64,000 nucleotides of DNA, taken from positions 248,001 through 312,000 of the forward strand of contig NZ_CP047202.1 in NCBI RefSeq assembly GCF_030408715.1. Reading direction: 5' to 3'. The position numbers and the translations under genes were made by a program. The DNA comes from Corynebacterium confusum (GTDB lineage Bacteria; Actinomycetota; Actinomycetes; Mycobacteriales; Mycobacteriaceae). Positions 1 through 8,545 of the stretch are shown one piece after another. Under the pieces are notes generated by a model. The model did not search any database. It saw nothing but the letters and a program-made list of their open reading frames with translations, and was not told the DNA's origin. Each line of letters begins with the position of its first letter. Position 1 is the first letter of the stretch.

Positions 1-1292
1 CGGAGCGTGAGGTTGGAAATATCGGTATCTCCTCCCAAAGCCCAGGCGATGACGTGGTGGACGTCGCAGTCAATCCAGGCCCGGTTGCAGTCCGGGTGGG
101 TGCACACCAGCTCGGAAGCGGCCAGGGCAATCTTTTGCCAGAGGCTCGCCGTGCGCCTATTGCGCGCCAGCTCGAGCGGGAAGCCGTGGGGGTCGAGGAC
201 GCAGAGGAAGTCGTGCTCAGCGAGCCCCATCCGGAGAAGGTCGAGCGGGCTGACCGAGATACCCGCGGTGGTGGGGAAGCGGCTGTCTCCGGTCATGTTC
301 TCGAGGTCATCCATGGTGAGCGTGACCAGAAGGCCCGCCGCGCCGCCGGTGGACTGGTCCTTGGAGGATAGGTACCGGCGGCAGATATAGCGCAGGTGGT
401 CCACGTTGCGCTCTTGGAAGCTGCGCTTGTCTTCCTGGTCCAGCCCGCTTTCCTTCAAAGCGGCGTTATCCGCGTTGCGGGCGTTCGCCAGGGCGCTCTT
501 GACGAGCGCGGCGGTGGCGGGGTCCAGGTAGCCGCGGACGTGCACGCCGCCGTCGGCGTCCGGGTTGGACAGGGCTAGCCGGCGCTTCTTGTAGGCGGCG
601 TCCTTGTCCTTGGTACCTTCCGGGGTGCGGGCGGCCAAGTTGGCGTTCTTAATCTGCTTGCGCAGCCAGTCCCGCAGCGTGTGCAGCGAGGTATCTTTTG
701 CCTTTTCCAGGGCCTGCTCGCGCAGCTGCTTGTGGCCTGGGGTGGCGTGCTGGTTGAGGTGTTTGAGCTCCGTCTCAATCATCGCCAGCACCTTGGCGCT
801 GGTGGTTTGGCCGTCTTCCAGGAAGCGCTTGCGGCGGCGCTCCTCAGCTTCCCTTTCCGCCTGCGCCCGGCGTTGCGCTTCCGCGTCGGCGGCCTGCTGG
901 CGGGCGCGTTCTTCATCGCTGACAGCCTGGGCGTCGTCGGGCAGGGGAGTCGGTTCCGGTGCGGGCGCGGCCTCCTCGAGAGGGCTGAACAGATCGCGGC
1001 CGGTCTCGAGCCGCTCCCGGGCGGTGGCAAAGTCCAGGCCGAGGCGCGCCATGAGGTAGTCGATGGCCTTCGAGGAGCCGACCTGGCGGCCGGCGTCGTC
1101 GCGCTCGGCGAGGAAAGCGAAAGCGCCATCGATGACGGTCTTGTTGTTGAAGGCGTATTCGAAGGCCTCGAAGCCGCGGTGGAGGCGTCCGAAGGACAGG
1201 TCTTCGGGTTTCTTCATTAGGGAGCGTAACCGCTCCATGGAGCCAGAGATTTCTTTGAGCGTTGCTAGGATTTCGTCGTGCTGGTCAGTCAT
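1..1292 (-). CDS. DUF222 / HNH endonuclease domain protein (13E12-like), 3' end off window
   Basis: Reading the minus strand from the ATG at 1292 gives one open frame to the window edge, about 430 codons with no stop. The first ~330 residues are charged and helical (several Arg/Glu/Gln-rich stretches), as in DUF222 proteins. Near the edge is an HNH-type segment: CTHPDCNRAWIDCDVHH, then a GGDTD and NLTL motif, with the paired Cys and His-His expected of the family. Members of this 13E12-like family are abundant in actinobacteria; their role is not settled, though the HNH fold suggests DNA cleavage. The gene has its own promoter at 1348-1375 and no neighbour sharing its transcript beyond the left edge can be judged. 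The family call rests on motif recognition, and the C-terminus is missing. Confidence 0.8.
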   Translation of the reverse strand, partial: MTDQHDEILATLKEISGSMERLRSLMKKPEDLSFGRLHRGFEAFEYAFNNKTVIDGAFAFLAERDDAGRQVGSSKAIDYLMARLGLDFATARERLETGRDLFSPLEEAAPAPEPTPLPDDAQAVSDEERARQQAADAEAQRRAQAEREAEERRRKRFLEDGQTTSAKVLAMIETELKHLNQHATPGHKQLREQALEKAKDTSLHTLRDWLRKQIKNANLAARTPEGTKDKDAAYKKRRLALSNPDADGGVHVRGYLDPATAALVKSALANARNADNAALKESGLDQEDKRSFQERNVDHLRYICRRYLSSKDQSTGGAAGLLVTLTMDDLENMTGDSRFPTTAGISVSPLDLLRMGLAEHDFLCVLDPHGFPLELARNRRTASLWQKIALAASELVCTHPDCNRAWIDCDVHHVIAWALGGDTDISNLTL

Positions 1293-1347
1293 GGCGGTCA
1301 CCCCCTAAGGAACCGTCGCGTAGAACCTTTTTTCGCTTACGTGTTCT

Positions 1348-1375
1348 AGTATAACGATAAAAAAGCCCGTGTCAA
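1348..1375 (-). promoter_or_regulatory. Sigma70-type promoter of the HNH gene
   Basis: On the minus strand a perfect -35 TTGACA (1370-1375) and a near-consensus -10 TATACT (1348-1353) are separated by 16 bp, about 55 bp before the ATG at 1292. The rest of 1293-1504 is AT-rich leader with no other gene. Confidence 0.6.
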
Positions 1376-1458
1376 CAGCAAAAAAGAAAATATGTTCGAC
1401 TTTACTAAAGTGCCTGTTCGCCAGAGCTGGCTTAGTTTAAGTAGAAACTAAAATCGGC

Positions 1459-1490
1459 AGCCAACCCAGCCGGCCCAGCCAACCCAGCCG
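1459..1490. repeat. Short direct repeat downstream of the M1 peptidase
   Basis: AGCCAACCCAGCCG occurs twice with an 18-bp period just behind the peptidase stop codon. It is too short to assign to a family. Confidence 0.4.
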
Positions 1491-1504
1491 AATCCCAGCG
1501 CCAA

Positions 1505-2923
1505 CTACTTCGGGAACCGCGGCAATTCCTGCTCGTTCAGCCATTGGTTCCAGAGGCCCTCCACGTCCGCGACAGAAACATCGGAAGCGCCCTCTTCTGC
1601 GTCCTTCACAGCCCCCACCAGAGCCTCCCAGAAGTCCCGCGCGACGACGTTTCCGTGCTGGTTATCGGCGAGGTAGGAGCGGACGAGGGGGAAGAAGGTG
1701 GCATCGCCAAGCAGGTGCCGCAGGGAGTGGATGAACAGGGCGCCGCGCTTGTAGACGCGGTCGTCGAACATGTCGCGGGTGCCGGGGTCGGCCAGCAGGA
1801 GGTCGTGGGGCTTGCGCGAGAGGACCAAGTAGTGGGAGTGGGCGGCATCGTGGGCCATGGCTTGGCCGGTGTGCTCGCTCCAGAGCCACTCGCAGTAGCA
1901 GGCGAAACCTTCGTTGAGCCAGATGTCCTGCCAGCGGCTAAGGCCCACCGCGTTGCCGAACCACTGGTGGGAAAGCTCGTGGAAGATGAGCCGCTCGAAG
2001 GCGTGGTCGCCGCGCACGTGGTTGGAGCCAAAGATGGAAATGCCTTGCGCCTCCAGCGGGATTTCCAGCTCGTCTTCGGTGACGACCACGCGGTAGTCGG
2101 GGAAGGGGTACGGCCCGAAGGTCTCGGCCAAGAAATCGAGCATCTCCTGCTGGCGGCCGAATTCCTCGGTCACCTGTTCGCGCAGGTCAGCGGGCGCGTA
2201 CGCCACGGTGTTGGGCCCCAGGCGGAACTCGCTGAACTCGCCCACCAGCACCGTCGCCAGGTAGGTCGCCATGGGCTTATCGATGCGGTAGTGCCACGCC
2301 GTCCGCGACGGCCCCGCCGTGGCCTTGTCGACCAGCGTGCCGTTGGCGACGACGGTGAAGGGGTTGTCGGCAGTGATGGCGAGGTCAAAGGTCGCCTTCT
2401 GGCTCGGGTGGTCGTCGCACGGGAACCAGCTCGGCGCCCCGTTGGGCTGGCTGGCGACTAGGGAACCGGACTCGGTCTCCTCCCAGCCGATTTCACCCCA
2501 GGGGCTGGCGATGGGCCGCGGGTTGCCGCCGTAGCGGATGGCCAACGTGATTTCTGCCCCCGATGCCACCGGCTCCGCAAACGAAATCCGCAGCTTGCCG
2601 CCCGAGGTCCTAAAGCGGGCCACCCGCGGGCCGGCGGGGCAGCTGACGCGGCGCACCGCCATCGCGGGACCCAGGTCGAGCTGCAGGGCATTCAGGTCTT
2701 CCTCGCCGACCTCGATGGTCAGCGTAGCCTGCGCAGACAGCAGGTTGGGCTCGACCTTGTAGTCCAGCTCCAGCTGGTAGTGGCGCACCCGAAACCCCAG
2801 GTTGTAGTCAACCTTGGTGTACGGATCCCGGGTGGCGTGAGGGGCAACCCTGGCACTAGAACCAGCACCAGAACCAACAGAAGAACCAGAAGCAGCAGAA
2901 AGGGCGGTAGAAGAAAGCATCAT
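1505..2923 (-). CDS. M1 family zinc metallopeptidase (aminopeptidase-like)
   Basis: 472 codons. The zinc site is clear: HELSHQWFGN (HEXXH near residue 313) followed about 18 residues later by NEGFA, which supplies the third ligand Glu, as in gluzincin M1 peptidases. The upstream beta-rich domain (about 40-230) matches the M1 N-terminal saddle. The classical GAMEN exopeptidase loop is not evident; the equivalent place reads LEAQGISIFGSN. The protein lacks the long C-terminal helical domain of PepN (usually above 800 aa), so it belongs to the short bacterial M1 group. The first ~25 residues are Ser/Gly/Ala low-complexity and the start may lie further in. It follows two mycolyltransferase genes on the same strand after 86 bp. 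Substrate unknown. Confidence 0.85.
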   Translation of the reverse strand: MMLSSTALSAASGSSVGSGAGSSARVAPHATRDPYTKVDYNLGFRVRHYQLELDYKVEPNLLSAQATLTIEVGEEDLNALQLDLGPAMAVRRVSCPAGPRVARFRTSGGKLRISFAEPVASGAEITLAIRYGGNPRPIASPWGEIGWEETESGSLVASQPNGAPSWFPCDDHPSQKATFDLAITADNPFTVVANGTLVDKATAGPSRTAWHYRIDKPMATYLATVLVGEFSEFRLGPNTVAYAPADLREQVTEEFGRQQEMLDFLAETFGPYPFPDYRVVVTEDELEIPLEAQGISIFGSNHVRGDHAFERLIFHELSHQWFGNAVGLSRWQDIWLNEGFACYCEWLWSEHTGQAMAHDAAHSHYLVLSRKPHDLLLADPGTRDMFDDRVYKRGALFIHSLRHLLGDATFFPLVRSYLADNQHGNVVARDFWEALVGAVKDAEEGASDVSVADVEGLWNQWLNEQELPRFPK

Positions 2924-3009
2924 GATAAATGCTAAGTCTACCGCCCTTGTAGAAAGCCCCAGGAGCCAGTCCGAAAACCGGCCTTAAGGCCCGTGCTTAG
3001 AACGCAGCG

Positions 3010-4089
3010 TTAGTTGTAGAAGGCCTGCCAGAAGGTGGCCCAGGACTTCTCCAGGTCCTCGCGCCAGCCGGTCCAGTTGTGGACGCCGGCGTTGCGGAAG
3101 TTGTAGGTCGCCGGGATCTTCTGGGAGTCCAGCTTGGCCTTGAGGTTGTGGGTGCAGTGGTTGACGCCGGCCTCGATGACGCCGCCCTCGACCTGGTTGA
3201 TGGCGGAGCCGACGGCGGCCTCAGCCTGGCTAGCGCCCTTGGACTGCAGGTAGCTCGGCATGGCAGTCTCATCGGCCAGGCCGGAACCAGAGGAGATGTA
3301 GAGCTTGGTGCCGCGCAGCTTCTCCGAGTTCATCAGGGCATCGTTGTAGCGATTGTTCGCGGAGCCCTGGCGGCCCCACATCTGCTCCGGCTGGCCGCCG
3401 CCCCGGTTGACGGTCAGGCGCAGGAACTCGTATTCCATCGGGTAAGCGGTGGCGGCGCAGCCGGCGAAGGAGCCGACGGCGTCGTAGAAGCCCTGGTTGT
3501 GCTGGGCTAGCAGCAGCGAGGAGGTCGCGGACATGGACATGCCGGCGATGGCGCGCTTGTTGTTGGCCTCCAGGCGGGACTCGATCGAGCCCGGCAGCTC
3601 CTTGGTCAGGAAGGTCTCCCACTTCTGCGGCCCCTGCAGGTACTTGCCGTTCGGGGTCTGCTCCCAGTCGGTGTAGTAGGAGAAGGCGCCGGCCTGCGGG
3701 ATGACGACGTTGACCTTCTTGTCGGCGTAGAAGTCGACGGTCTGGGCCTTGGACAGCCAGTCCGCGTCCTGCTCGGCGCTGCCGGCGCCGTTGAGCAGGT
3801 AGATGGTCGGGCGGTTGGGCTCGCCCGCCGGGATGACGGCCAGCGGAATCTGGCGGCCGTTCATGGCCGGAGAGCTAGCCTGCAGCTTGAGTACCCGGTC
3901 GTCGTCCTTGTACTGCTTGTACCACTTGGAGTTCGCGACGGCGTCGGTGACCTGCAGGTCGCTAACCTCCGAGGCCGGGGCGCCGCCGTTGACGTCGGCC
4001 GGGGTCAGGGTGGCTGCGGTGGCCGCCGGGACGGCGGTGGCTGTGGCAGCCAGGGCTGCGGTGGCCAGGAGGGTACTCAGTCGCTTCAT
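3010..4089 (-). CDS. Secreted mycolyltransferase (antigen 85 / Cmt type)
   Basis: 359 codons. Members of this alpha/beta hydrolase family transfer mycoloyl groups between trehalose monomycolate molecules, to arabinogalactan or onto envelope proteins. A signal peptide ends near AATAATL (residue ~27). The nucleophile elbow is GMSMS near residue 185, with family markers YLLNGAG, WETFLTKELPG, AGCAAT and the C-terminal histidine in HNWTGW; the acidic residue is likely in the GVIEAGVNHCTH segment. Length suits the short corynebacterial Cmt paralogues without a C-terminal domain. It lies 35 bp behind a paralogous mycolyltransferase, so co-transcription is likely. Which Cmt paralogue it is (trehalose dimycolate synthase or protein mycolyltransferase) cannot be told from sequence alone. 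Confidence 0.9.
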   Translation of the reverse strand: MKRLSTLLATAALAATATAVPAATAATLTPADVNGGAPASEVSDLQVTDAVANSKWYKQYKDDDRVLKLQASSPAMNGRQIPLAVIPAGEPNRPTIYLLNGAGSAEQDADWLSKAQTVDFYADKKVNVVIPQAGAFSYYTDWEQTPNGKYLQGPQKWETFLTKELPGSIESRLEANNKRAIAGMSMSATSSLLLAQHNQGFYDAVGSFAGCAATAYPMEYEFLRLTVNRGGGQPEQMWGRQGSANNRYNDALMNSEKLRGTKLYISSGSGLADETAMPSYLQSKGASQAEAAVGSAINQVEGGVIEAGVNHCTHNLKAKLDSQKIPATYNFRNAGVHNWTGWREDLEKSWATFWQAFYN

Positions 4090-4124
4090 GCTAATGCTCT
4101 CTTTCTGCTTAAGTTCTTAGTTTG

Positions 4125-5447
4125 TTAATTCTCGCCGAAGGCCCGCTCGAAGGTTGGCCAGGACTCGCTGATGTCCTTGATCCAGCCCGGCCAGGAGTGG
4201 GTACCGGTGTTGCGGAAGTTCCAGTCCGCCGGGATGGACAGGGAGTCCATCTTGGCCTTCAGGTCGTGGGTGCAGGCGTTCATGGCCGCCTCGATGACGC
4301 CGCCCTCGATGGTGAGGGTGGAGGACCCAGCCAGCGCCGTCGACAGGTCAGCGCCCTGGTTCATCAGGTGGGAGACGGTGTCTTCCTTGCCCACCAGGCC
4401 GGAGTTGGCGGACACATAGATCTCGTGGCCGCGGAGCTTCTCGGCGTTGGCCAGGCCGTCGTAGCGGCGGTTCTCGGCGGAGCCGCGGGCGCCCCAGATC
4501 TGCTCCGGGGTGGCGCCGCCGCGGTTGACGGTCAGGCCGACGAACTGGTGCGGCAGCACCGTGGAAGTGGCGGCGCAGCCCGAGAAGGAACCGACCGCAT
4601 CGTAGAGGTCTGGGTGCTGCTGGGCGAGTACCAGGGCGGAGGTCGCGGACATGGACATGCCGGCGATGCCGCGTTTGCCGTTGCCGTTGATGGTCTGCTC
4701 CAGCGCGCCCGGCAGCTCCTGGGTCAGGAAGGTCTCCCACTTCTGCGGGCCCTTCAGGTACTTGCTGTTGGGATCCTTCTGCCAGTCGAAGTAGTAGGAG
4801 AAGGCGCCGGCCTGCGGGATAACCACGTTGATGCCCTTGTCGACGTAGAAGTCCACCATGTCCTGGGTGCCTTCCTTGGTCGGGTCGACATCCTTGCGGT
4901 AGGTCTGCTTGATCCACTCCATGTCCTGGTCCGCGCCGCCGGCGCCGTTGAGCAGGTACAGGGTCGGGCGGGCCTGGTCGAAGTTGCCGTCCGGGGTGAT
5001 GACCGCCAGCGGGATTTCGCGCCCGCCCATGGCCGGCGAGGTGGCGTTGAAGGCCTTGACATGCTCGCGGTTGAAGGAGCTGGCCTGGGCGTAGGCCATC
5101 CACTGCTTACCGCTGGCCATCTTGGACGGGCTGATGACGCGCTTGCCGTCGGCGTTGGTGGACCACGCCGGGGCGGTCTCCTGTGCTAGGTCGATTTCCG
5201 TGATGACGGACTCGCCGGCCGCGGCGGTCTCTGCCTCCTCGGAAGCGGCGTCGGACTGCGCGGACTCGGGAGCGTTCTCGTCGCCCAGGATGGCCTCGGC
5301 AATCTCCGGGTCGGTGGCCGGCTCTTCCAGGTCGGCAACGGCCTCCAGATCGCCGGCCGGCTCGTCAGCCAGCGCCGGGGAGACGCAAAGGCCAAGGGCA
5401 AGGGCGGTGGCGGCGGTGGTGCCAACCAGCGGGCGAATAATCTTCAT
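4125..5447 (-). CDS. Secreted mycolyltransferase with acidic N-terminal extension
   Basis: 440 codons from the ATG at 5447, chosen over an upstream in-frame ATG at 5528 because it opens a proper signal peptide (MKIIRPLVGTTAATALALGL, cleavage near ALA-DEP) and has AGGAAG about 10 bp upstream. After the signal peptide comes an acidic, Ala/Glu-rich stretch of about 75 residues that the downstream paralogue lacks. The catalytic domain keeps YLLNGAGG, WETFLTQELPG, the GMSMSAT nucleophile elbow near residue 257, SGCAAT, and HSWPGW with the catalytic His. Likely first gene of a two-gene unit with the paralogue at 3010-4089. The acidic extension could act as a spacer; that is inference. It is divergent from a PorA-like peptide gene, relevant because corynebacterial channel peptides are O-mycoloylated by such enzymes. 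Confidence 0.9.
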   Translation of the reverse strand: MKIIRPLVGTTAATALALGLCVSPALADEPAGDLEAVADLEEPATDPEIAEAILGDENAPESAQSDAASEEAETAAAGESVITEIDLAQETAPAWSTNADGKRVISPSKMASGKQWMAYAQASSFNREHVKAFNATSPAMGGREIPLAVITPDGNFDQARPTLYLLNGAGGADQDMEWIKQTYRKDVDPTKEGTQDMVDFYVDKGINVVIPQAGAFSYYFDWQKDPNSKYLKGPQKWETFLTQELPGALEQTINGNGKRGIAGMSMSATSALVLAQQHPDLYDAVGSFSGCAATSTVLPHQFVGLTVNRGGATPEQIWGARGSAENRRYDGLANAEKLRGHEIYVSANSGLVGKEDTVSHLMNQGADLSTALAGSSTLTIEGGVIEAAMNACTHDLKAKMDSLSIPADWNFRNTGTHSWPGWIKDISESWPTFERAFGEN

Positions 5448-5815
5448 GAGGTTAACGCTTCCTGAGAGAGGGGCCTTTTCGCAAAGGGAAGAGAGAGTTT
5501 CCTGACTGGTTATCGTAGGTGCAAACAAAGTTGTTAGCAGCTGTCCGTCAGCTGAAATTTTTCAGCAAATCCCAGCCTAAAGCAAACAACTGTCGCTCAC
5601 AGTGCAAATATAGCTTAGCAGCCGGACACGAAACGGGTGGTGTGCAAGTGAAAGGTGTGTCATAATCTAGGGGGTTTCCGGCTGCCGATGCCGGCTAGCT
5701 GCCCGGAAGTTCCCCTCCGGCGTAACGCGAGCTGGGAATTTTTCGTTAAAACAACCGCACCGCTTAACCGCGTTAGCGCTGTCTCTCCACCGTTTACAGA
5801 AGGGTTTTAAAAAAA
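5448..5815. promoter_or_regulatory. Divergent intergenic region, mycolyltransferase and PorA-like peptide
   Basis: A 368-bp gap. A -10-like CATAAT lies at 5661-5666 on the plus strand; a matching -35 is not convincing. It would give a leader of about 140 nt before the small peptide ATG at 5816. AGAAGG at 5798-5803 is the candidate ribosome site for that peptide. No other gene seen. Confidence 0.35.
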
Positions 5816-5926
5816 ATGAACGCTTTCGACACCATCCTGGTTCAGATCAACGAATTCCTGGGCGGCCTCGTCCACGCTGGTTCCTCCACCTCGTCCACCA
5901 TTGCGCTGGCGCTGGGCATGTTCTAA
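5816..5926 (+). CDS. PorA/PorH-like small cell-wall channel peptide (36 aa)
   Basis: ATG to TAA frame of 36 codons, too short for most gene callers. Residues 1-20 form a clear amphipathic helix: hydrophobic F4, I7, L8, I11, F14, L15, L18 on one face and N2, D5, Q10, N12, E13, H20 on the other. Residues 23-28 are all Ser/Thr (SSTSST), followed by a hydrophobic tail ending LGMF. There is no signal peptide, as is known for corynebacterial PorA and PorH (about 40-57 aa), which assemble oligomeric channels in the mycolate outer membrane and carry O-mycoloyl groups on Ser. The gene is divergent from a mycolyltransferase; a comparable placement next to a corynomycolyltransferase has been described for the C. 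jeikeium PorA peptide. Sequence identity to a known porin could not be tested here. Confidence 0.6.
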   Translation: MNAFDTILVQINEFLGGLVHAGSSTSSTIALALGMF

Positions 5927-5950
5927 AGACATCCGCCCGAGAGGCAATCT

Positions 5951-5967
5951 CCCCGGAGTCTCCGGGG
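5951..5967 (+). terminator. GC-rich hairpin behind the PorA-like peptide gene
   Basis: CCCCGGAG and CTCCGGGG form an 8-bp inverted repeat with almost no spacer, 24 bp past the stop codon. No T-run follows, so it may be a weak terminator or an mRNA-stabilising hairpin. Confidence 0.35.
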
Positions 5968-6039
5968 CAATAGCCCCGGCCAGCCCCCTGTTGCCGCGCT
6001 TTGTTTGCCCCTTTGGCAGACAGCGTGGCCAAAGTTACG

Positions 6040-6052
6040 TATCCTGTAAGAC
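6040..6052 (+). promoter_or_regulatory. -10 element positioned for a leaderless lpd transcript
   Basis: TATCCT (6040-6045) lies 7 bp before the GTG start at 6053, where transcription would begin at or beside the first base of the start codon. No Shine-Dalgarno sequence is seen. Inference only. Confidence 0.35.
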
Positions 6053-7465
6053 GTGACTAATGAACATTATGACGTTGTAGTACTCGGCGCGGGCCCTGGC
6101 GGCTACGTCGCCGCCATCCGCGCAGCCCAGCTCGGCAAGAAGGTAGCCGTGGTGGAGAAGCAGTACTGGGGCGGTATTTGCCTCAATGTCGGCTGCATCC
6201 CCTCCAAGGCGCTGCTGAAGAATGCCGAGGTGGCCCACACTTTCAACCACGAGGCCAAGGACTTTGGCATCTCCGGTGAGGTCTCCTTCGATTATGGGGC
6301 AGCCCACAAGCGTTCCCGCAAGGTTTCTTCGGGCATCGTCAAGGGCGTCCACTACCTGATGAAGAAGAACAAGATCACCGAGGTCAACGGCCTGGGCTCC
6401 TTTAAGGACGCCAAGACGATTGAGATTACCGAGGGTGACGACAAGGGCAAGACCCTCACCTTCGATGACTGCATCATCGCCACTGGCTCCGTCGTTAAGT
6501 CCCTGCCGGGCGTTGAGATCGGGGGCAATATCGTCTCCTTCGAGGAGCAGATCCTCAAGGAAGACGCCCCTGAGTCCATGGTCATCGTGGGCGCCGGTGC
6601 CATCGGCATGGAGTTCGCTTACGTCCTGGCCAACTACGGCGTGGACGTGACCATCGTGGAATTCATGGACCGCGTCCTGCCGAACGAAGACAAGGACGTC
6701 TCCAAGGAGATCGCCAAGCAGTACAAGAAGCTGGGCGTGAACCTGAAAACCGGTTACAAGACCACCTCCATCAAGGACAACGGCGACGAGGTGACCGTCG
6801 AGATCGAGTCCAAGGACGGCGAGAAGACCGAGACCCTGACCGTTGATCGCTGCATGGTCTCCATCGGCTTCGCCCCGCGCACCGAGGGTTACGGCCTGGA
6901 AAACACCGGTGTCGAGCTCACCGACCGCGGTGCCATCGCCATCGATGAGCGCATGCGCACCAATGTCGACGGCATCTACGCCATCGGTGACGTCACCGCC
7001 AAGCTGCAGTTGGCCCACGTGGCCGAGGCGCAGGGCGTGGTGGCTGCCGAGACCATCGCCGGCGCCGAGACCCAGGAGCTGGGCGACTACCAGATGATGC
7101 CGCGCGCGACCTTCTGCAACCCGCAGGTTGCTTCCTTCGGCTACACCGAGGAGGCCGCGAAGGAGAAGTTCCCGGATCGCGAGATCAAGGTCGCCAGCTT
7201 CCCGTTCTCCGCGAACGGCAAGGCCGCGGGCCTGAACGAGACCGCCGGCTTCGTCAAGCTGGTCGCTGACGCCGAGTTCGGCGAGCTGCTGGGCGGCCAC
7301 ATGGTCGGCGCCAACGTCTCGGAGCTCCTGCCGGAGCTGACCCTGGCGCAGCGCTTCGACCTGACCACCGAGGAAATCGGCCGCAACATCCACACGCACC
7401 CGACCTTGTCGGAGGCTATGAAGGAAGCTGCCGAGGGTATCGGCGGCCACATGATCAACCTCTAA
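6053..7465 (+). CDS. lpd: Dihydrolipoamide dehydrogenase (E3)
   Basis: 470 codons with GTG start. E3 flavoenzyme that re-oxidises dihydrolipoamide of the pyruvate and 2-oxoglutarate dehydrogenase complexes with NAD+. Visible features: N-terminal FAD Rossmann motif [10 protein letters not shown], the redox disulfide [13 protein letters not shown] (two Cys four residues apart), the NAD-binding [10 protein letters not shown] near residue 180, the second FAD motif YAIGDVT near residue 310, and the C-terminal HTHPTLSEA that supplies the active-site His-Glu pair of the partner subunit. Length is normal. Neighbours are ramB and sdhCAB, the arrangement known from C. glutamicum. It ends in a strong terminator at 7492-7526, so it is monocistronic. 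Confidence 0.97.
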   Translation: MTNEHYDVVVLGAGPGGYVAAIRAAQLGKKVAVVEKQYWGGICLNVGCIPSKALLKNAEVAHTFNHEAKDFGISGEVSFDYGAAHKRSRKVSSGIVKGVHYLMKKNKITEVNGLGSFKDAKTIEITEGDDKGKTLTFDDCIIATGSVVKSLPGVEIGGNIVSFEEQILKEDAPESMVIVGAGAIGMEFAYVLANYGVDVTIVEFMDRVLPNEDKDVSKEIAKQYKKLGVNLKTGYKTTSIKDNGDEVTVEIESKDGEKTETLTVDRCMVSIGFAPRTEGYGLENTGVELTDRGAIAIDERMRTNVDGIYAIGDVTAKLQLAHVAEAQGVVAAETIAGAETQELGDYQMMPRATFCNPQVASFGYTEEAAKEKFPDREIKVASFPFSANGKAAGLNETAGFVKLVADAEFGELLGGHMVGANVSELLPELTLAQRFDLTTEEIGRNIHTHPTLSEAMKEAAEGIGGHMINL

Positions 7466-7491
7466 GGAGCCTTTCCTAGGCGCCGATCCGG

Positions 7492-7526
7492 ATTCCCTTC
7501 CCCACCCGTTGGGGGAGGGAATTTTT
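7492..7526 (+). terminator. Rho-independent terminator of lpd
   Basis: Stem ATTCCCTTCCCC against GGGGGAGGGAAT with a 7-nt loop, followed by a T5 run. Confidence 0.85.
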
Positions 7527-7534
7527 GCGCTTTA

Positions 7535-7584
7535 TAGACCGAGCGGTTCGAACTTTGCTAATCTGCACTAGACCGCTTAGTTCA
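7535..7584 (+). promoter_or_regulatory. Two direct TAGAC-N6-GTTC sites, McbR-like
   Basis: TAGACCGAGCGGTTCG (7535-7550) and TAGACCGCTTAGTTCA (7569-7584) are 34 bp apart upstream of the MetQ-like gene. Both keep the left half (TAGAC) and spacing of the McbR operator TAGAC-N6-GTCTA; the right half is degenerate. McbR is the SAM-responsive repressor of methionine genes in C. glutamicum. Confidence 0.4.
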
Positions 7585-7631
7585 TGGGGGTGTCCAGGCC
7601 GGGCGCGCCGAATAACGCAAAGGATAAATAC

Positions 7632-8507
7632 ATGAAGCTTCGCCGCATTATCGCTACCGTCACCGCCGTGGCCGTCGCCAGCACCGGGCTGGCGGCCTGC
7701 TCTAGCTCCGACGGGGAGGGCAAGGACCAGAAGATCGTCGTCGGCACCACCGATGCTGCGAAGAAGGCCTGGACCGCCTTCGAGGAGGTGGCCGAGGACA
7801 ACGGCTTCAATATCGAGGTCGAGAACTTCGAGGACTACGCCACCCCGAACGTTGCGCTGGCGCAGAGCCAGAACGATATCAACAACTTCCAGACGCTGCG
7901 CTTCCTGGCGGAGTACAACGTGGGTAACGACGAGGATCTCGTGCCGATCGTTTCCACGGAGATCGTGCCGCTCGCGCTGTTCTGGAAGGACCACGACTCC
8001 CTGGATGGCATCGAGGGCGAGACGGTGGCCATCCCGAACGACCCGTCCAACCAGGGTCGCGCGCTCAACGTGCTGGCTTCTGCGGGCCTGGTCGAGCTGA
8101 CCGGCGAGGACAGCCTCTCGCCGACGCCGGCCGACGTCGACGAGGCCAAGTCCAAGGTCAAGGTCACTACCGTCGATGCCGCCCAGACCACCTCCGCGTG
8201 GGGCGAGGGCACCCCGGCCGTCATCAACAACTCCTTCCTGGAGCGCGCCGGCATCGACCCGACCACCGCCGTGGCGCAGGACGATCCGGCTTCCGACGAG
8301 GCCGCGCCGTACATCAACGCCTTCGTCGTGCGCGCCGAGGACAAGGATAACGAGGTCTACCGCGAGCTCGCGCAGCTCTGGCACGACCCGAAGGTCCAGG
8401 CCGCCGTCGACGAGGACTCGCAGGGCACCTCCGTCCAGGTCCAGCGCTCCCCGGAGGAGATGGACAAGGTCCTGCAGCGCGTCATGGACGAACTCGAGGC
8501 GGAATAG
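7632..8507 (+). CDS. MetQ/NlpA-family ABC substrate-binding lipoprotein (orphan)
   Basis: 291 codons from the ATG at 7632, chosen because it opens a lipoprotein signal (MKLRRIIATVTAVAVAST, lipobox LAAC) and has AAAGGA 8 bp upstream; an earlier in-frame ATG at 7584 adds an unlikely polar leader. The mature part resembles NlpA/MetQ binding proteins: KIVVGTTDAA near the N-terminus, FEDYATPNVAL, the QTLRFLAEYN stretch, and IPNDPSNQGRAL, which contacts the ligand in methionine binders. No permease or ATPase gene is adjacent, so it must share a transporter encoded elsewhere. The upstream McbR-like sites favour methionine as ligand, but NlpA-family ligands vary. It is convergent with ramB. Confidence 0.85.
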   Translation: MKLRRIIATVTAVAVASTGLAACSSSDGEGKDQKIVVGTTDAAKKAWTAFEEVAEDNGFNIEVENFEDYATPNVALAQSQNDINNFQTLRFLAEYNVGNDEDLVPIVSTEIVPLALFWKDHDSLDGIEGETVAIPNDPSNQGRALNVLASAGLVELTGEDSLSPTPADVDEAKSKVKVTTVDAAQTTSAWGEGTPAVINNSFLERAGIDPTTAVAQDDPASDEAAPYINAFVVRAEDKDNEVYRELAQLWHDPKVQAAVDEDSQGTSVQVQRSPEEMDKVLQRVMDELEAE

Positions 8508-8545
8508 GCGCCAAGACTAGGCACCGAGAAGCAGCACCGACATTC

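Noticed and set aside
6035..7450. 471-codon minus-strand frame opposite lpd
   Set aside because: Antisense shadow with no family motifs.
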